A stretch of 40,876 bases of DNA from an uncultured Prochlorococcus sp. (GCA_902536455.1 CACAXN010000009.1:1-40876); one strand, 5' to 3'; counted from the first letter of the stretch, positions 29,358 to 37,274 are shown. A program made the numbers and translations. Notes: generated from the sequence alone by a model not told the origin.

Positions 29358-30080
29358 TTAGTTAAATGTTTTTAAAGAGTTCTCAAGTAATCTATTTATT
29401 TCTAAGAGTTCTTCTTTAGTAAATTCACGATATTTACCCGTTGGTAAATCTAACTTAATATTCATAATTCTTACACGTTTTAATGTTTGAACTCTGTAGC
29501 CTAAGATCTCACACATTCTTCTAATCTGGCGGTTAAGTCCTTGAGTGAGAATAATTTTAAATTTTCTTGGTCCCAGTTGTTTTACAAAACAATGCTTAGT
29601 GATGGTATCTAATATTTCAACTCCATTACTCATTTTTTCAATAAAGTCTCTATTAATCAAACGATTAACGCTTACGATATATTCTTTTTCATGATTATTT
29701 CTTGCTCTTAGGATTTTATTTACAATATCACCATCGTTAGTTAAAAAAATTAACCCCTCACTGAGCTTATCTAATCTTCCGATAGGAAAAATTCTTTTAG
29801 GATATTTAATAAAATCTATGACATTATTAGGTTCTACTTTTCTATCAGTGGTGCAAACGATTCCAACAGGTTTATTAAAAGCTAAGTATATTTTTTTTTG
29901 TATAATTGATTTTTCTATTCTTTGACCTTTAACTTCTACTTGATCACCTTCTTCTACCTTGGTGCCAAATTCTGGAATTTCTCCATTAATGGTTACTTTC
30001 CCTTCTTTAATTAATCTATCTGCTACTCTTCTTGAACAATAACCGACTTCGCTTAAATATTTATTTATTCTGGTAGCCAT
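29358..30080 (-). CDS. 23S rRNA pseudouridine synthase (RluB/E/F type)
   Basis: 240 residues. An N-terminal S4 RNA-binding domain (INKYLSEVGYCSRRVADRLI, residues 5-24) is followed by the synthase domain with FNKPVGIVCT and the catalytic block GRLDKLSEGLIFLTNDGD, where Asp104 is the nucleophile. LTQGLNRQIRRMCEILGY is the conserved RNA-contact motif. The sequence is closest to RluF by feel. It converts a uridine of 23S rRNA to pseudouridine. Preceded by a partial shared leader box. Confidence 0.9.
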   Translation of the reverse strand: MATRINKYLSEVGYCSRRVADRLIKEGKVTINGEIPEFGTKVEEGDQVEVKGQRIEKSIIQKKIYLAFNKPVGIVCTTDRKVEPNNVIDFIKYPKRIFPIGRLDKLSEGLIFLTNDGDIVNKILRARNNHEKEYIVSVNRLINRDFIEKMSNGVEILDTITKHCFVKQLGPRKFKIILTQGLNRQIRRMCEILGYRVQTLKRVRIMNIKLDLPTGKYREFTKEELLEINRLLENSLKTFN

Positions 30081-30130
30081 TTTGGATGTTTCTTTTTTCT
30101 CTGCAATAAATTAAAAAATTAACCATTTAC

Positions 30131-30155
30131 CTAATATTTTAGGTCGGCTGTCAAT
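30131..30155 (-). promoter_or_regulatory. Partial shared leader box
   Basis: Minus strand TTGACAGCCGACCTAAAATA followed by the small hairpin ACCTAAAATATTAGGT; about 60 bases before the pseudouridine synthase start. Confidence 0.4.
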
Positions 30156-30231
30156 TTTAGTTAATATTCAATCAGTTAAATTTCAAATTATTTTCATTAG
30201 TGAATTCTTGCGCACAGATCTAACTCTCTAT

Positions 30232-30477
30232 CTAAGCCCAAACCTTTTCAATTTTCCTCCATCCCTGTGAAATTAATCTTTCATAAATTTCTCTGGCTAA
30301 ATCTATTTCAACAGAAATTGTATTTGTCATTAATGGTGGTCCTTTTCCTAATCCTCCCACTATTTTTCCAGTATCTATAAACATATACTCAAAAACTCCA
30401 TCAATACATTTATCATTTTTCATAAATCTTTTAACTTCTGACCTATTTGAATTAATCAACCAATAAGATTTAGCCAT
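30232..30477 (-). CDS. DUF1651-like protein
   Basis: 81 residues from the ATG at 30475-30477. SYWLINSNRSEVKRFMKNDK at the start and DLAREIYERLISQGWRKIEK at the end match the DUF1651 layout (W.I...., RF...., AR..Y..L...GW). A longer in-frame version would overlap the upstream gene by 55 bases and lacks family similarity. Function unknown; the family is common in Prochlorococcus and Synechococcus. Confidence 0.72.
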   Translation of the reverse strand: MAKSYWLINSNRSEVKRFMKNDKCIDGVFEYMFIDTGKIVGGLGKGPPLMTNTISVEIDLAREIYERLISQGWRKIEKVWA

Positions 30478-30509
30478 TACTATAATCTCGCAATTAATAA
30501 GCGTTCCAT

Positions 30510-31148
30510 TTAAAACAAACTCATTTGATCTGTTTCTTTTTTCTCTACATCTTCTACTAGCCAACCATCAGGGGACCAACCCATCATCATTGGGAATAAA
30601 CCTTTTAATTCATCTGCATTCTTAACTTGCTCTGTCCACTGTTCTTCATATCCATTGGGTATTATTACAGGCATGCGGCGATGTAAAGGTTTAATTAAAT
30701 CATTTGGTGCAGTTGTTAAAATGCAGCAACTCTCAAGTTCTGCTCCATCTGGGGAAGTCCACTTACTCCAGATTCCTCCCAACCAAAAAGCCTCATTATT
30801 CGCTTTTCGAACCCGATAATTTTTTTCAAAAAAACCACTTGCAGGTATTAAGCACCTTTTATGTTTCCAACTTCCACTAAATAATTTTTTTTTGTCTACA
30901 GTTTCTGATCTTGCATTAAATGGTTTTAGTTTATCTTTATCAAATGGGTCTTTCGCCCAAGGGGATATATAGCCCCATGTCATAAAAGTAGTTTTAATTC
31001 TACCTTCATTTTTAATTACAAGCACAGGATCATTAGGTCTTATTAGATTTTGTGTCTTGTATTTAAAATCAAGTCCAATGGGATAATCTTGTTTTAAAAC
31101 CTTTGGTAATTTCTCAAATTTAGTTTGCAGCTCAAATCTTCCGCACAT
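30510..31148 (-). CDS. SRAP-domain protein (YedK/HMCES type)
   Basis: 212 residues. Cys2 directly after the initiator Met (MCGRFE) is the residue that crosslinks to abasic DNA in this family. The other active-site residues are present: Asn78 in FNARSET, Glu108 in GFFEKN and His156 in LHRRMPVII. It protects abasic sites in single-stranded DNA by forming a thiazolidine link. Full length. Start is fixed by the need for Cys2. Confidence 0.93.
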   Translation of the reverse strand: MCGRFELQTKFEKLPKVLKQDYPIGLDFKYKTQNLIRPNDPVLVIKNEGRIKTTFMTWGYISPWAKDPFDKDKLKPFNARSETVDKKKLFSGSWKHKRCLIPASGFFEKNYRVRKANNEAFWLGGIWSKWTSPDGAELESCCILTTAPNDLIKPLHRRMPVIIPNGYEEQWTEQVKNADELKGLFPMMMGWSPDGWLVEDVEKKETDQMSLF

Positions 31149-31336
31149 TGATTATTAAAATTTTTTAAAACTAACTTAAAGAAAGCAGGATATTTTCCTT
31201 ATTTTAAATCTACTTTCAGTTTTCTCAAATAAAAAAATTTATTGATCGCAGAAAGTTTTTCATCTGAATAATTAAAAGAAAATATAGATATTGTAAAGCC
31301 ACCTCAAATTTAATTTAAATGTTTCAAACTTAAGAT

Positions 31337-31486
31337 ATGACGGATCCAATTCTATATTTATCTATGTTACTAGGATTAGGAGGAGTTTATGTATTAATCT
31401 CTTCCTTCCATGACGATGACGATGGTGATGATGATGATGGAGGAAAATATATTTTTAATCTAGAGCATACTAATTTAGTAATATAA
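31337..31486 (+). CDS. Small membrane protein with Asp-rich segment
   Basis: 49 residues: MTDPILYLSMLLGLGGVYVL followed by ISSFHDDDDGDDDDGG and a short tail. One span with a strongly acidic cytosolic or lumenal stretch that could bind cations. Unknown function. Confidence 0.6.
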   Translation: MTDPILYLSMLLGLGGVYVLISSFHDDDDGDDDDGGKYIFNLEHTNLVI

Positions 31487-31736
31487 TTGTTGTATCAATA
31501 AAAAGTCAAATTAGTAAATAGAAACATACGAAAAAAGGCTAAATTGAAAGAAACTTTTTTATGAATAACGGAAAAATTATTTTATTCAACACAATTAACT
31601 ATGTGTAATTATATTCATTTTTAAATTTAGTTGTTGGTCATATATCCGTATATGTTTGTGCCTTAAACCGTACATTATTATTATTCGGTTGATAAGCATG
31701 TCTAGTTAGAACTTAATGGTATCAGAAATAAATTAA
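31487..31736. other. Non-coding gap
   Basis: About 250 AT-rich bases. I see no gene, only a possible weak palindrome around CATATATCCGTATATG at 31639. Confidence 0.4.
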
Positions 31737-31922
31737 ATGCCTTCAACACCGATAAAATCTTGTAATAAATATGTGTTGAGTTACAAAGATTCATCAAATA
31801 AGACACATGAAGTTGGCTTCTATGCGCGCGATGCATACGATTGTCTAATGCTTGCGAGAGAATTCAACTCTTACGTACACGACCACCCAGGATCTGTAAT
31901 CAGAATCCAACAAAAATTTTGA
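31737..31922 (+). CDS. Small conserved-looking protein (61 aa)
   Basis: MPSTPIKSCNKYVLSYKDSS, then HEVGFYARDAYDCLMLAREF NSYVHDHPGSVIRIQ. A compact strand-helix-strand layout, soluble. The next gene's ribosome site overlaps its stop, so they are an operon. Not recognised. Confidence 0.7.
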   Translation: MPSTPIKSCNKYVLSYKDSSNKTHEVGFYARDAYDCLMLAREFNSYVHDHPGSVIRIQQKF

Positions 31923-31933
31923 GGAAATTAATC

Positions 31934-32098
31934 ATGAATTTTAAAAGATCACCATTTGCGATTCAAGATAAAAATTTAAGAGATCTCGATAATGCAAAAG
32001 ATTATCCAACGATTGAAGATTTAATGCGAGAACAGAAAGTTCCACAAGATGAAGGAAATACAGTTCACCATCGTAGAGATTTAGACTCTCTCGGTTAG
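31934..32098 (+). CDS. Small hydrophilic protein (54 aa)
   Basis: MNFKRSPFAIQDKNLRDLDN, then YPTIEDLMREQKVPQDEG and HHRRDLDSLG. GAGGAA 9 bases before the ATG fixes this start; an upstream in-frame start would run through the previous gene. Probably poorly structured; unknown function. Confidence 0.65.
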   Translation: MNFKRSPFAIQDKNLRDLDNAKDYPTIEDLMREQKVPQDEGNTVHHRRDLDSLG

Positions 32099-32165
32099 TA
32101 TACGAGAATGGCTATCAATTAATTTTTAAAAATCAACATTAATAATTAATACCACTGGCGTTCAT

Positions 32166-32332
32166 TCATAATAAAAATTTTTTTCCCTCAAGTTTTGTTT
32201 TAAGCTCCATAGGCAAATGTTCAATATCTTTCTTTATTGCTTAAATAGCATCTCTGTACTTTTCAGGTTCTGCTAAAAACTTTTTATTAAATTGTATAGA
32301 CTTTCTATTTCTTCAGAAGTAAATTTTTCCAT
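32166..32332 (-). pseudogene. Broken small gene (MEKFTSEEIESLYNL...)
   Basis: From the ATG at 32332 the frame gives MEKFTSEEIESLYNLIKSF and a stop. Shifting one base restores KKFLAEPEKYRDAI, then TAA, then AIKKDIEHLPMELKTKLEGK before the final stop. The continuous helical character across both breaks indicates a ~55-residue gene with one frameshift in an A/T run and one nonsense change. Shared leader upstream. Confidence 0.55.
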
Positions 32333-32335
32333 AAA

Positions 32336-32375
32336 AATTGATACTACCCTTTTATTTTAGATCAACAGTCAAACA
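32336..32375 (-). promoter_or_regulatory. Shared leader before the broken gene
   Basis: Minus strand: TTGACTGTTGATCTAAAATA AAAGGGTAGTATCAATTTTT ends at the ATG. The box is conserved; the hairpin is weak. Confidence 0.45.
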
Positions 32376-32391
32376 TTCAAAAGATTAACTA

Positions 32392-32703
32392 TTAGTTAGA
32401 GGCTGCTGCGATTTCTTTGTGGACGGAAAGAAATTCTTTATCGGTTAGAACTGGTGTAACTTCAATTTCTACCCCAAAATTATCAACCCAGATACTACTC
32501 CATTTCCAAATGTTCTGATGGTTTGAAGATTCAACTATTGCCCAACCATTAGCTCCCTCAGGATTTACTACCCGATTAAGAACTTTAAACCCATCAAATT
32601 CATCACCTTCGCATCCTCCTTCAACAAATCCCGCAAAAGCTTCGGCCCCTTGCATATGACTTTCTTGATCTGGAAATTGCCAGTGTACTATGTAAGTTTG
32701 CAT
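32392..32703 (-). CDS. DUF3303-like protein (103 aa)
   Basis: MQTYIVHWQFPDQESHMQGA at the start, GANGWAIVESSNHQNIWKWS in the middle and VTPVLTDKEFLSVHKEI at the end. The layout equals that of the 90-residue protein at 23072 (HW.F, GW.IV......I, TPV.TD.E). Likely a dimeric alpha/beta fold; function unknown. Confidence 0.72.
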   Translation of the reverse strand: MQTYIVHWQFPDQESHMQGAEAFAGFVEGGCEGDEFDGFKVLNRVVNPEGANGWAIVESSNHQNIWKWSSIWVDNFGVEIEVTPVLTDKEFLSVHKEIAAASN

Positions 32704-32803
32704 GAATAAAAATTTTTTTTAATTATTAATTATAGAATTTAAAAGTTAAATAAAAAGTCTTTAAACACTCATTAAAAAGGTTTAAACCTAAAAGGCAAAA
32801 CAA

Positions 32804-32997
32804 CAAAAAAAAAGACTCTTACGAGCCTAGGTGATGGGGACTCTTATAATGACAAATTAAACAGAAACAAACAACCCCATAAATAGGTATTTTTAAATAC
32901 TTACAAACACCATATGTAGTGCTAAAATCTTGATAAAGGCTAGGTGATGGGGATTATCTCGCTTTTTGATTTGGGCGAAGCTAACGCCCTTTTTTTA
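32804..32997. ncRNA. Candidate non-coding RNA element, copy 2 (inverted)
   Basis: Reverse-complement relative of 24583-24773. It carries CTAGGTGATGGGGA twice (about 32827 and 32939), a central ATAGGTATTTTTAAATACTT ACAAACACCATA block, and a strong right-hand terminator GGGCG AAGCTAA CGCCC plus seven T. An A-run and GACTC..GAG hairpin close the left end. Conservation of both end hairpins and both GGTGATGGGGA boxes between diverged copies argues for an RNA function. Confidence 0.6.
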
Positions 32998-33079
32998 TTG
33001 AGAAATTTACTTTAATCAATAAAGCTAGATCGAGGATTAACGTATTTAACCTTTTGAGGATAGTTCTAAGAACTCTTCT

Positions 33080-33255
33080 ATGATTAATGCAATTTTAAAC
33101 ACTTATGGTTGTGTTTTTAAGCGGTCAATTAAGCCAGTTATGAAAGGCTCTAGGGTTGAGTCTATCGATGATGCGAGAAAAAAATATAAAAACTATTAGA
33201 GAAAGAGTGGGGAAAACTTATAGATTCAATAGTTTTTTTAAAAAATGGTGGATAG
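33080..33255 (+). pseudogene. Frameshifted paralog of the 23767 gene
   Basis: MINAILNTYGCVFKRSIKPV MKGSRVESIDDARKKYKNY stop. With one base shifted the sequence continues KLLEKEWGKLIDSIVFLKNG G. The first part matches GCVYKRSSKPVMKGSRVE of the 60-residue protein at 23767, and the 80 bases upstream are also related. Confidence 0.65.
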
Positions 33256-33353
33256 GTACTTTACTTAATATTTGACATCATTAAAAATTAATTGCTAGAT
33301 AAGCTCAAGAATGAAAGATTAACCATGAAAAAAAACATTTATTAAAATATTAA

Positions 33354-33491
33354 AGATTCAAATGCTTTGGAAAGTTTTTTGAATGTATAACTTCTTGTAA
33401 CATAAATAGTGAGGGAGTAAATTTCACAACAGCATGTTATGTAAAACATTTAGAACCAAACAATATCGATTACCCTTTAAAATTTTCATAA
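33354..33491 (+). pseudogene. Possible broken small Cys-containing protein
   Basis: An open frame without a start reads FECITSCNINSEGVNFTTAC, then YVKHLEPNNIDYPLKFS. An ATG with MKK follows a different frame at 33326, next to an A-run, so a frameshift may separate them. Weak. Confidence 0.35.
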
Positions 33492-33524
33492 GCAAAGCTT
33501 ATTGATAATTGTTATATTTCATTG

Positions 33525-33638
33525 ATGTTATTTCCACCACCTCAAGTTATTTTTGGTCTATTGCTTTTATCTATAGCAGTTGTTCTGATCTGGGATATTA
33601 GATACAATCCTTTTGGAGAAGACGAAGATGGAATTTAA
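33525..33638 (+). CDS. Single-span membrane peptide with acidic tail (37 aa)
   Basis: MLFPPPQVIFGLLLLSIAVV, then LIWDIRYNPFGEDEDGI. One span and an acidic end. Unknown function. Confidence 0.55.
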   Translation: MLFPPPQVIFGLLLLSIAVVLIWDIRYNPFGEDEDGI

Positions 33639-33641
33639 TTT

Positions 33642-33758
33642 TCAACTAGGGAGCTGATTTGTAGGTGGAGCGTGAAATTGACGTTTCTTTCTTTTGAGTC
33701 TTTTGTAAACGACAAAAAATCCTAATAATAACAATGTAATAGCAATTGAGTTAATCAT
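33642..33758 (-). CDS. Small membrane protein (FHAP.T.QLPS family), copy 2
   Basis: 38 residues: MINSIAITLLLLGFFVVYKR, then LKRKKRQFHAPPTNQLPS. Same span, basic stretch and end as the protein at 26245. Protein conservation with diverged DNA supports both as genes. Convergent with the preceding gene, 3 bases apart. Confidence 0.62.
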   Translation of the reverse strand: MINSIAITLLLLGFFVVYKRLKRKKRQFHAPPTNQLPS

Positions 33759-33940
33759 ACCAAGTTTATATATATATATATAAAAACAAATATCTTCTAA
33801 ATATCAATGATTAAAGTTATTTTTCAAAAAGTGACTAATTATGGACTAATTTATAATATTCGTCTTTTACATTAGGTACCCAAAAGAACCGAGGAAAAAT
33901 GCTTATCTGAAAAAAGTAATTTATATGCAATAAGAATAAA

Positions 33941-34045
33941 TCACTTTTTCTTATTTCTCATTTGATATTGCAGAACAGCTTTTAAGTGTTGCACTTCTTT
34001 TTCTAAAGTCTCAATTCTTTTTTCAAGTTCTTCATTAGTTGCCAT
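33941..34045 (-). CDS. Short coiled-coil protein (34 aa)
   Basis: MATNEELEKRIETLEKEVQH, then LKAVLQYQMRNKKK. Clear heptads (I/L at a and d positions), resembling SlyX-like short coiled coils. Probably forms homodimers; function unknown. Confidence 0.6.
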   Translation of the reverse strand: MATNEELEKRIETLEKEVQHLKAVLQYQMRNKKK

Positions 34046-34189
34046 ATTTTTGAAGGATAAATTTTTTGATATTTATACTATTAAAAGATGACTTATTATC
34101 CATGGCAAACTTCAAATAAGTATTAGAGCCTATTGAAGGGCATAATTTCTCTAGATAAATTATGCAGAGTATAAATTTAGGGGGAATTT

Positions 34190-34333
34190 ATGAGTGGAGA
34201 TTATGAGACACTAGAAATTAATCAACCTAAAATTACATATTTTCAGAAAATATCCGAAAATAATACAGAATGGTTAGATAAATTAATCAACCAAATTGAA
34301 GACATGAAAAATAATATATCCAAATCTGCTTAA
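34190..34333 (+). CDS. Small hydrophilic protein (47 aa), first gene of operon
   Basis: MSGDYETLEINQPKITYFQK, then ISENNTEWLDKLINQIEDMK and a short tail. GGGGGAA lies 5 bases before the ATG. The stop overlaps the next start (TAATG). Unknown function. Confidence 0.6.
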   Translation: MSGDYETLEINQPKITYFQKISENNTEWLDKLINQIEDMKNNISKSA

Positions 34334-34449
34334 TGACAGAAAAAGAGTTGAAGGAATTAGAGAAATTTGCAAAAGAACATGTATACAATGACGAGTTAAA
34401 AGATATATATTTAATGGAATTTATTGACAGAAATAAAGAATACGAATGA
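34333..34449 (+). CDS. Small acidic helical protein (38 aa)
   Basis: MTEKELKELEKFAKEHVYND, then ELKDIYLMEFIDRNKEYE. Starts on the last base of the previous stop and ends in ATGA overlap with the next gene, so translation is coupled on both sides. Confidence 0.6.
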   Translation: MTEKELKELEKFAKEHVYNDELKDIYLMEFIDRNKEYE

Positions 34450-34676
34450 GATCTAATTTTCGACCAAACATTCGACTAGCTACAAACATTCTTTTAGTTA
34501 TTGGTACTTTTGGTATTGCTTTAAAGATTGCTCCAATAGCAGAGTTACATCAGGAAAAAAATTTATGTATTAAATATTTAAAACATCAAATAAATAGAGA
34601 CAAAATTATCAAAAGACTAAAAATAGTTAAACAAGCAAATCCATCTAGTATTTGTGACTCTATTCTTAAAAGTTAA
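34446..34676 (+). CDS. Membrane-anchored small protein (76 aa)
   Basis: A basic start and one hydrophobic segment (ATNILLVIGTFGIALKIAPI, residues 12-31) followed by a Lys-rich soluble part with two Cys (LCIKYL, SICDSI). Could be an uncleaved signal anchor facing the periplasm. Overlaps the upstream gene by 4 bases; the next gene starts 2 bases after its stop. Confidence 0.65.
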   Translation: MRSNFRPNIRLATNILLVIGTFGIALKIAPIAELHQEKNLCIKYLKHQINRDKIIKRLKIVKQANPSSICDSILKS

Positions 34677-34678
34677 AA

Positions 34679-35131
34679 ATGAAGATTAAGTCATTTACCC
34701 CCTTATTTGCAGTCTTTGGTACTTCATTTTTAATAACCATTACATTGCTTAAAAGTTTCCAAATTTTTATGGGTATATCAATTTGTCTTTTAGCCATGCT
34801 TAAGCTTATGGATATTGAAGCTTTTGGAACAAGTTATAAGAAATATGATTTAATATCTTCTCAATTTGATAACTGGATATATATTTATCCTTTTTTCGAA
34901 TTATTAATTGGAATAAGTTTTCTTAATTCTTCTCCACAGCCTTTAATTATTGTTATCGCCCTAATTTTAGGAATTTCTGGAATGATTTCAGTATTTAAGG
35001 CTGTTTATTTAGATAAATTAAAATTAAATTGTGCATGCATTGGTGGATATGCAAAAACTCCTTTGGGAATTATTAGTTTTATCGAAAATCTTTTAATGGC
35101 AATTATGAGTGTCTTGATTTTGATTAAATAG
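34679..35131 (+). CDS. MauE/DoxX-like membrane protein
   Basis: 150 residues with four hydrophobic spans. LLAMLKLMDIEAFGTSYKKY, YPFFELLIGISFLN and a C-terminal CACIGGYAKTPLGIISFIEN match the MauE/DoxX-type fold in which a Cys pair (here C119, C121) precedes the last span. Such proteins often sit next to DUF411 copper-related proteins, as here, and may assist disulfide or metal handling. Role inferred from context. Confidence 0.75.
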   Translation: MKIKSFTPLFAVFGTSFLITITLLKSFQIFMGISICLLAMLKLMDIEAFGTSYKKYDLISSQFDNWIYIYPFFELLIGISFLNSSPQPLIIVIALILGISGMISVFKAVYLDKLKLNCACIGGYAKTPLGIISFIENLLMAIMSVLILIK

Positions 35132-35192
35132 CAATTTTATAAATTTTCAATTATTGTTGATTTAAATATTCAAAAATAATGTCTTAATTGTT

Positions 35193-35708
35193 ATGGCATA
35201 TAAAAAATCTAGTAAAAAAAGATTTTTAAATACTCTGATTTTTTCTGGAATTCTTTTTACAAATATAATTTATCCAAATAAGAGTATTGCTTTAACTCAA
35301 GAAAATATAGATATCCCAAAAGTTGTTTCTTATAGATCAGCATCGTGTGGTTGTTGCAAAAAATGGATCAATCATTTAAGAGATAATGGATTAGAAGTTG
35401 TTGATAATGTAATTGAAGACATTTCAGTCATAAAAGGCCAATATCAAATTCCCAATAATTTGAGATCATGTCACTCTGCTCAAATAGCTAATTACATTAT
35501 TGAAGGACATGTACCTATAAAATCAATCAACAAACTTTTTAGAGAAAAACCAGGTATCAAAGGTATAGCTGTGCCGCGAGTGTCACTTGGCTCTCCTGGA
35601 ATGGAAATGCATTCTCACGAATCGCACTCTCATGATTATGAGAATTACAAAGTGGTTTCATTTAGTAATACTGGCAAAACGAAAATATTTGATAAAATTT
35701 CTCCTTAA
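35193..35708 (+). CDS. DUF411 metal-binding-type protein
   Basis: 171 residues with a hydrophobic N-terminal signal (LIFSGILFTNIIYP). VVSYRSASCGCCKKWINHLR has the CGCC motif of DUF411, with a thioredoxin-like context, followed by LRSCHSAQIANYIIEGHVP, the family's second conserved block, and IAVPRVSLGSPGME. A His-rich stretch (HSHESHSHD) near residue 148 can bind metal. The family is associated with copper homeostasis. Periplasmic. Confidence 0.87.
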   Translation: MAYKKSSKKRFLNTLIFSGILFTNIIYPNKSIALTQENIDIPKVVSYRSASCGCCKKWINHLRDNGLEVVDNVIEDISVIKGQYQIPNNLRSCHSAQIANYIIEGHVPIKSINKLFREKPGIKGIAVPRVSLGSPGMEMHSHESHSHDYENYKVVSFSNTGKTKIFDKISP

Positions 35709-35730
35709 AACAAATATTAAATTTAAAAAA

Positions 35731-35952
35731 ATGCATATTATTCATAGAAATTTTAAATTTTTTATTTTTTTATTTTTCTTATCTCTAAATTTGAATAGTT
35801 ATTCTCATGCTCATATGAGGGGTATATTTCTCTCTGAAGAGGACGCTAAAAAAAGATCTTTAGAACTTGGTTGCGAAGGGATACATAAGAACCAAGATAA
35901 ATTTATGCCATGCAAAAACGAAAAAGAATTACATATCTATTTGAGGAAATAG
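35731..35952 (+). CDS. DUF3721-like exported protein
   Basis: 73 residues from the ATG at 35731; a longer frame opens inside the previous gene but has no signal peptide. A signal peptide (FFIFLFFLSLNLNSYSHA) is followed by GIFLSEEDAKKRSLELGCEG IHKNQDKFMPC, the pattern of picocyanobacterial DUF3721 proteins, with Cys at residues near 51 and 62 and nearby His. It is part of the metal-related operon. Confidence 0.78.
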   Translation: MHIIHRNFKFFIFLFFLSLNLNSYSHAHMRGIFLSEEDAKKRSLELGCEGIHKNQDKFMPCKNEKELHIYLRK

Positions 35953-36213
35953 ATGGAAAAATTAAAAACAAATCAAAGAAAAATTCACAGAAAAATAACC
36001 GCAATTTCAGCAATCCCTTTACTAATTACTATTGTATCTGGGACTATTTATAGTATTCTTCAACCATTAGGAGTAGATGCTTTTTGGTTAATAAAATGGC
36101 ATACGGGTAATTTTGGCATTATTAATTTGCAACCTTTTTACTCAATATTTCTTGGTATAGCTTCAATAATATCAATAATATCTGGCGTTAGACTATTACA
36201 AAAAAAACCTTAG
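35953..36213 (+). CDS. PepSY-type two- or three-span membrane protein
   Basis: 86 residues beginning at the base after the previous stop. KIHRKITAISAIPLLITIVS, then GTIYSILQPLGVDAFWLIKW HTGNFG, resemble the first spans of PepSY-associated membrane proteins (conserved H-R-K and SG), followed by a last span. Last gene of the operon. Role unknown. Confidence 0.7.
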   Translation: MEKLKTNQRKIHRKITAISAIPLLITIVSGTIYSILQPLGVDAFWLIKWHTGNFGIINLQPFYSIFLGIASIISIISGVRLLQKKP

Positions 36214-36242
36214 ATATATTCTAAGCCGATCCAAAAATATAA

Positions 36243-36443
36243 TTAATTAATACTATTTGCTCCGCCACTAACTAAGAAAATTATCGCGCCTAAAGCCATT
36301 GTTGCTACACCAATATAAGGGTATTTCTTAATTCTTGATTTGGTAATAGGAAGCCATGAAATGTATCTATCAGATTTATTTAATTCAACTTTTTTTTGTC
36401 TAGGTGGCAATCCTAATTCCTCTCTTCTTTTAGATTCGCCCAT
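36243..36443 (-). CDS. DUF2839-like small membrane protein
   Basis: 66 residues: MGESKRREELGLPPRQKK at the start, one span near the end (PYIGVATMALGAIIFLVSGG). The MGE.KRR..LG.PPR signature marks a cyanobacterial family (DUF2839-like); another copy is at 38652. Function unknown. Confidence 0.75.
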   Translation of the reverse strand: MGESKRREELGLPPRQKKVELNKSDRYISWLPITKSRIKKYPYIGVATMALGAIIFLVSGGANSIN

Positions 36444-36549
36444 AATCTTAAATTTGTTTATATATCAATATTAAAAATTATGTTCTACACCTGCGAGTTA
36501 ACTTTATTAAAAACAGAGGTCATTTATAGATAAACAAATTATTTAAAAT

Positions 36550-36696
36550 TTATTTAGCCTTCTTTAAATATAGATTCTTTGTATTTGCCTGATCTGATGT
36601 AAATAACAAAATTAAGATAGTTCCAACTAGAAATGAAAAAATCATTGTCAAACCAACAACTTCAACCATTTCACTAGGCAGATAATTTAGAAACAT
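36550..36696 (-). CDS. Small membrane protein (48 aa)
   Basis: MFLNYLPSEMVEVVGLTMIF, then SFLVGTILILLFTSDQANTK and a basic tail. One span. Unknown function. Confidence 0.55.
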   Translation of the reverse strand: MFLNYLPSEMVEVVGLTMIFSFLVGTILILLFTSDQANTKNLYLKKAK

Positions 36697-36852
36697 TTAA
36701 TGAATAGATATCTTATCTTAAACTTAGCAATTGTATTTTTTATGTAAAGTAAGTATTCCTCCTTAAATTTCGAAAAGAACTTTCAGAGACTTTTTAATCT
36801 TTATTTATTTATATTCGCGTTATAAATCTAGTTCTAGCCGATCACAATTTTC

Positions 36853-37143
36853 TTACTTAGCTATTCCTATTTTCTTAAGCAATTTCAGGTAAGGCAAGGC
36901 CCAATTACCAAAGGTAAAAGAGATTGTCGTATTTTTTGTAGTTGGAAATAATGTTTTAAAACGTGTAGAGGCTAATTTAGAAAATATCTTAATAGTCTCT
37001 ACTTCTAGATTATCCATATACAATTTTTTTTGAACATCTCGATCTTTCTTTTGGGGCAAATAATTTTCTATAAGCCATAAAACTAGTTCTAAATTTGATT
37101 TATTGGGTGCGGTTTTAATTTGTTTATTTTTCTTTTTAAACAT
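36853..37143 (-). CDS. Hypothetical protein (96 aa)
   Basis: A Lys-rich start (MFKKKNKQIKTAPNKSN) is followed by LELVLWLIENYLPQKKDRDV and IKIFSKLASTRFKTLFP, then a FTFGNWALPYLKLLKKIGI end. Mostly helical and soluble. No family recognised. Confidence 0.62.
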   Translation of the reverse strand: MFKKKNKQIKTAPNKSNLELVLWLIENYLPQKKDRDVQKKLYMDNLEVETIKIFSKLASTRFKTLFPTTKNTTISFTFGNWALPYLKLLKKIGIAK

Positions 37144-37274
37144 ATTTATTTACCTCTTAATTACTGAATTAAACTTGCCATTTATATAATTTAAATCAAT
37201 AGTACAAGCATCAAAATTTTGTTCTTTTTAATAATCGATAATCGAAAAAATAAATAAATAATTACGTTGTTTTT

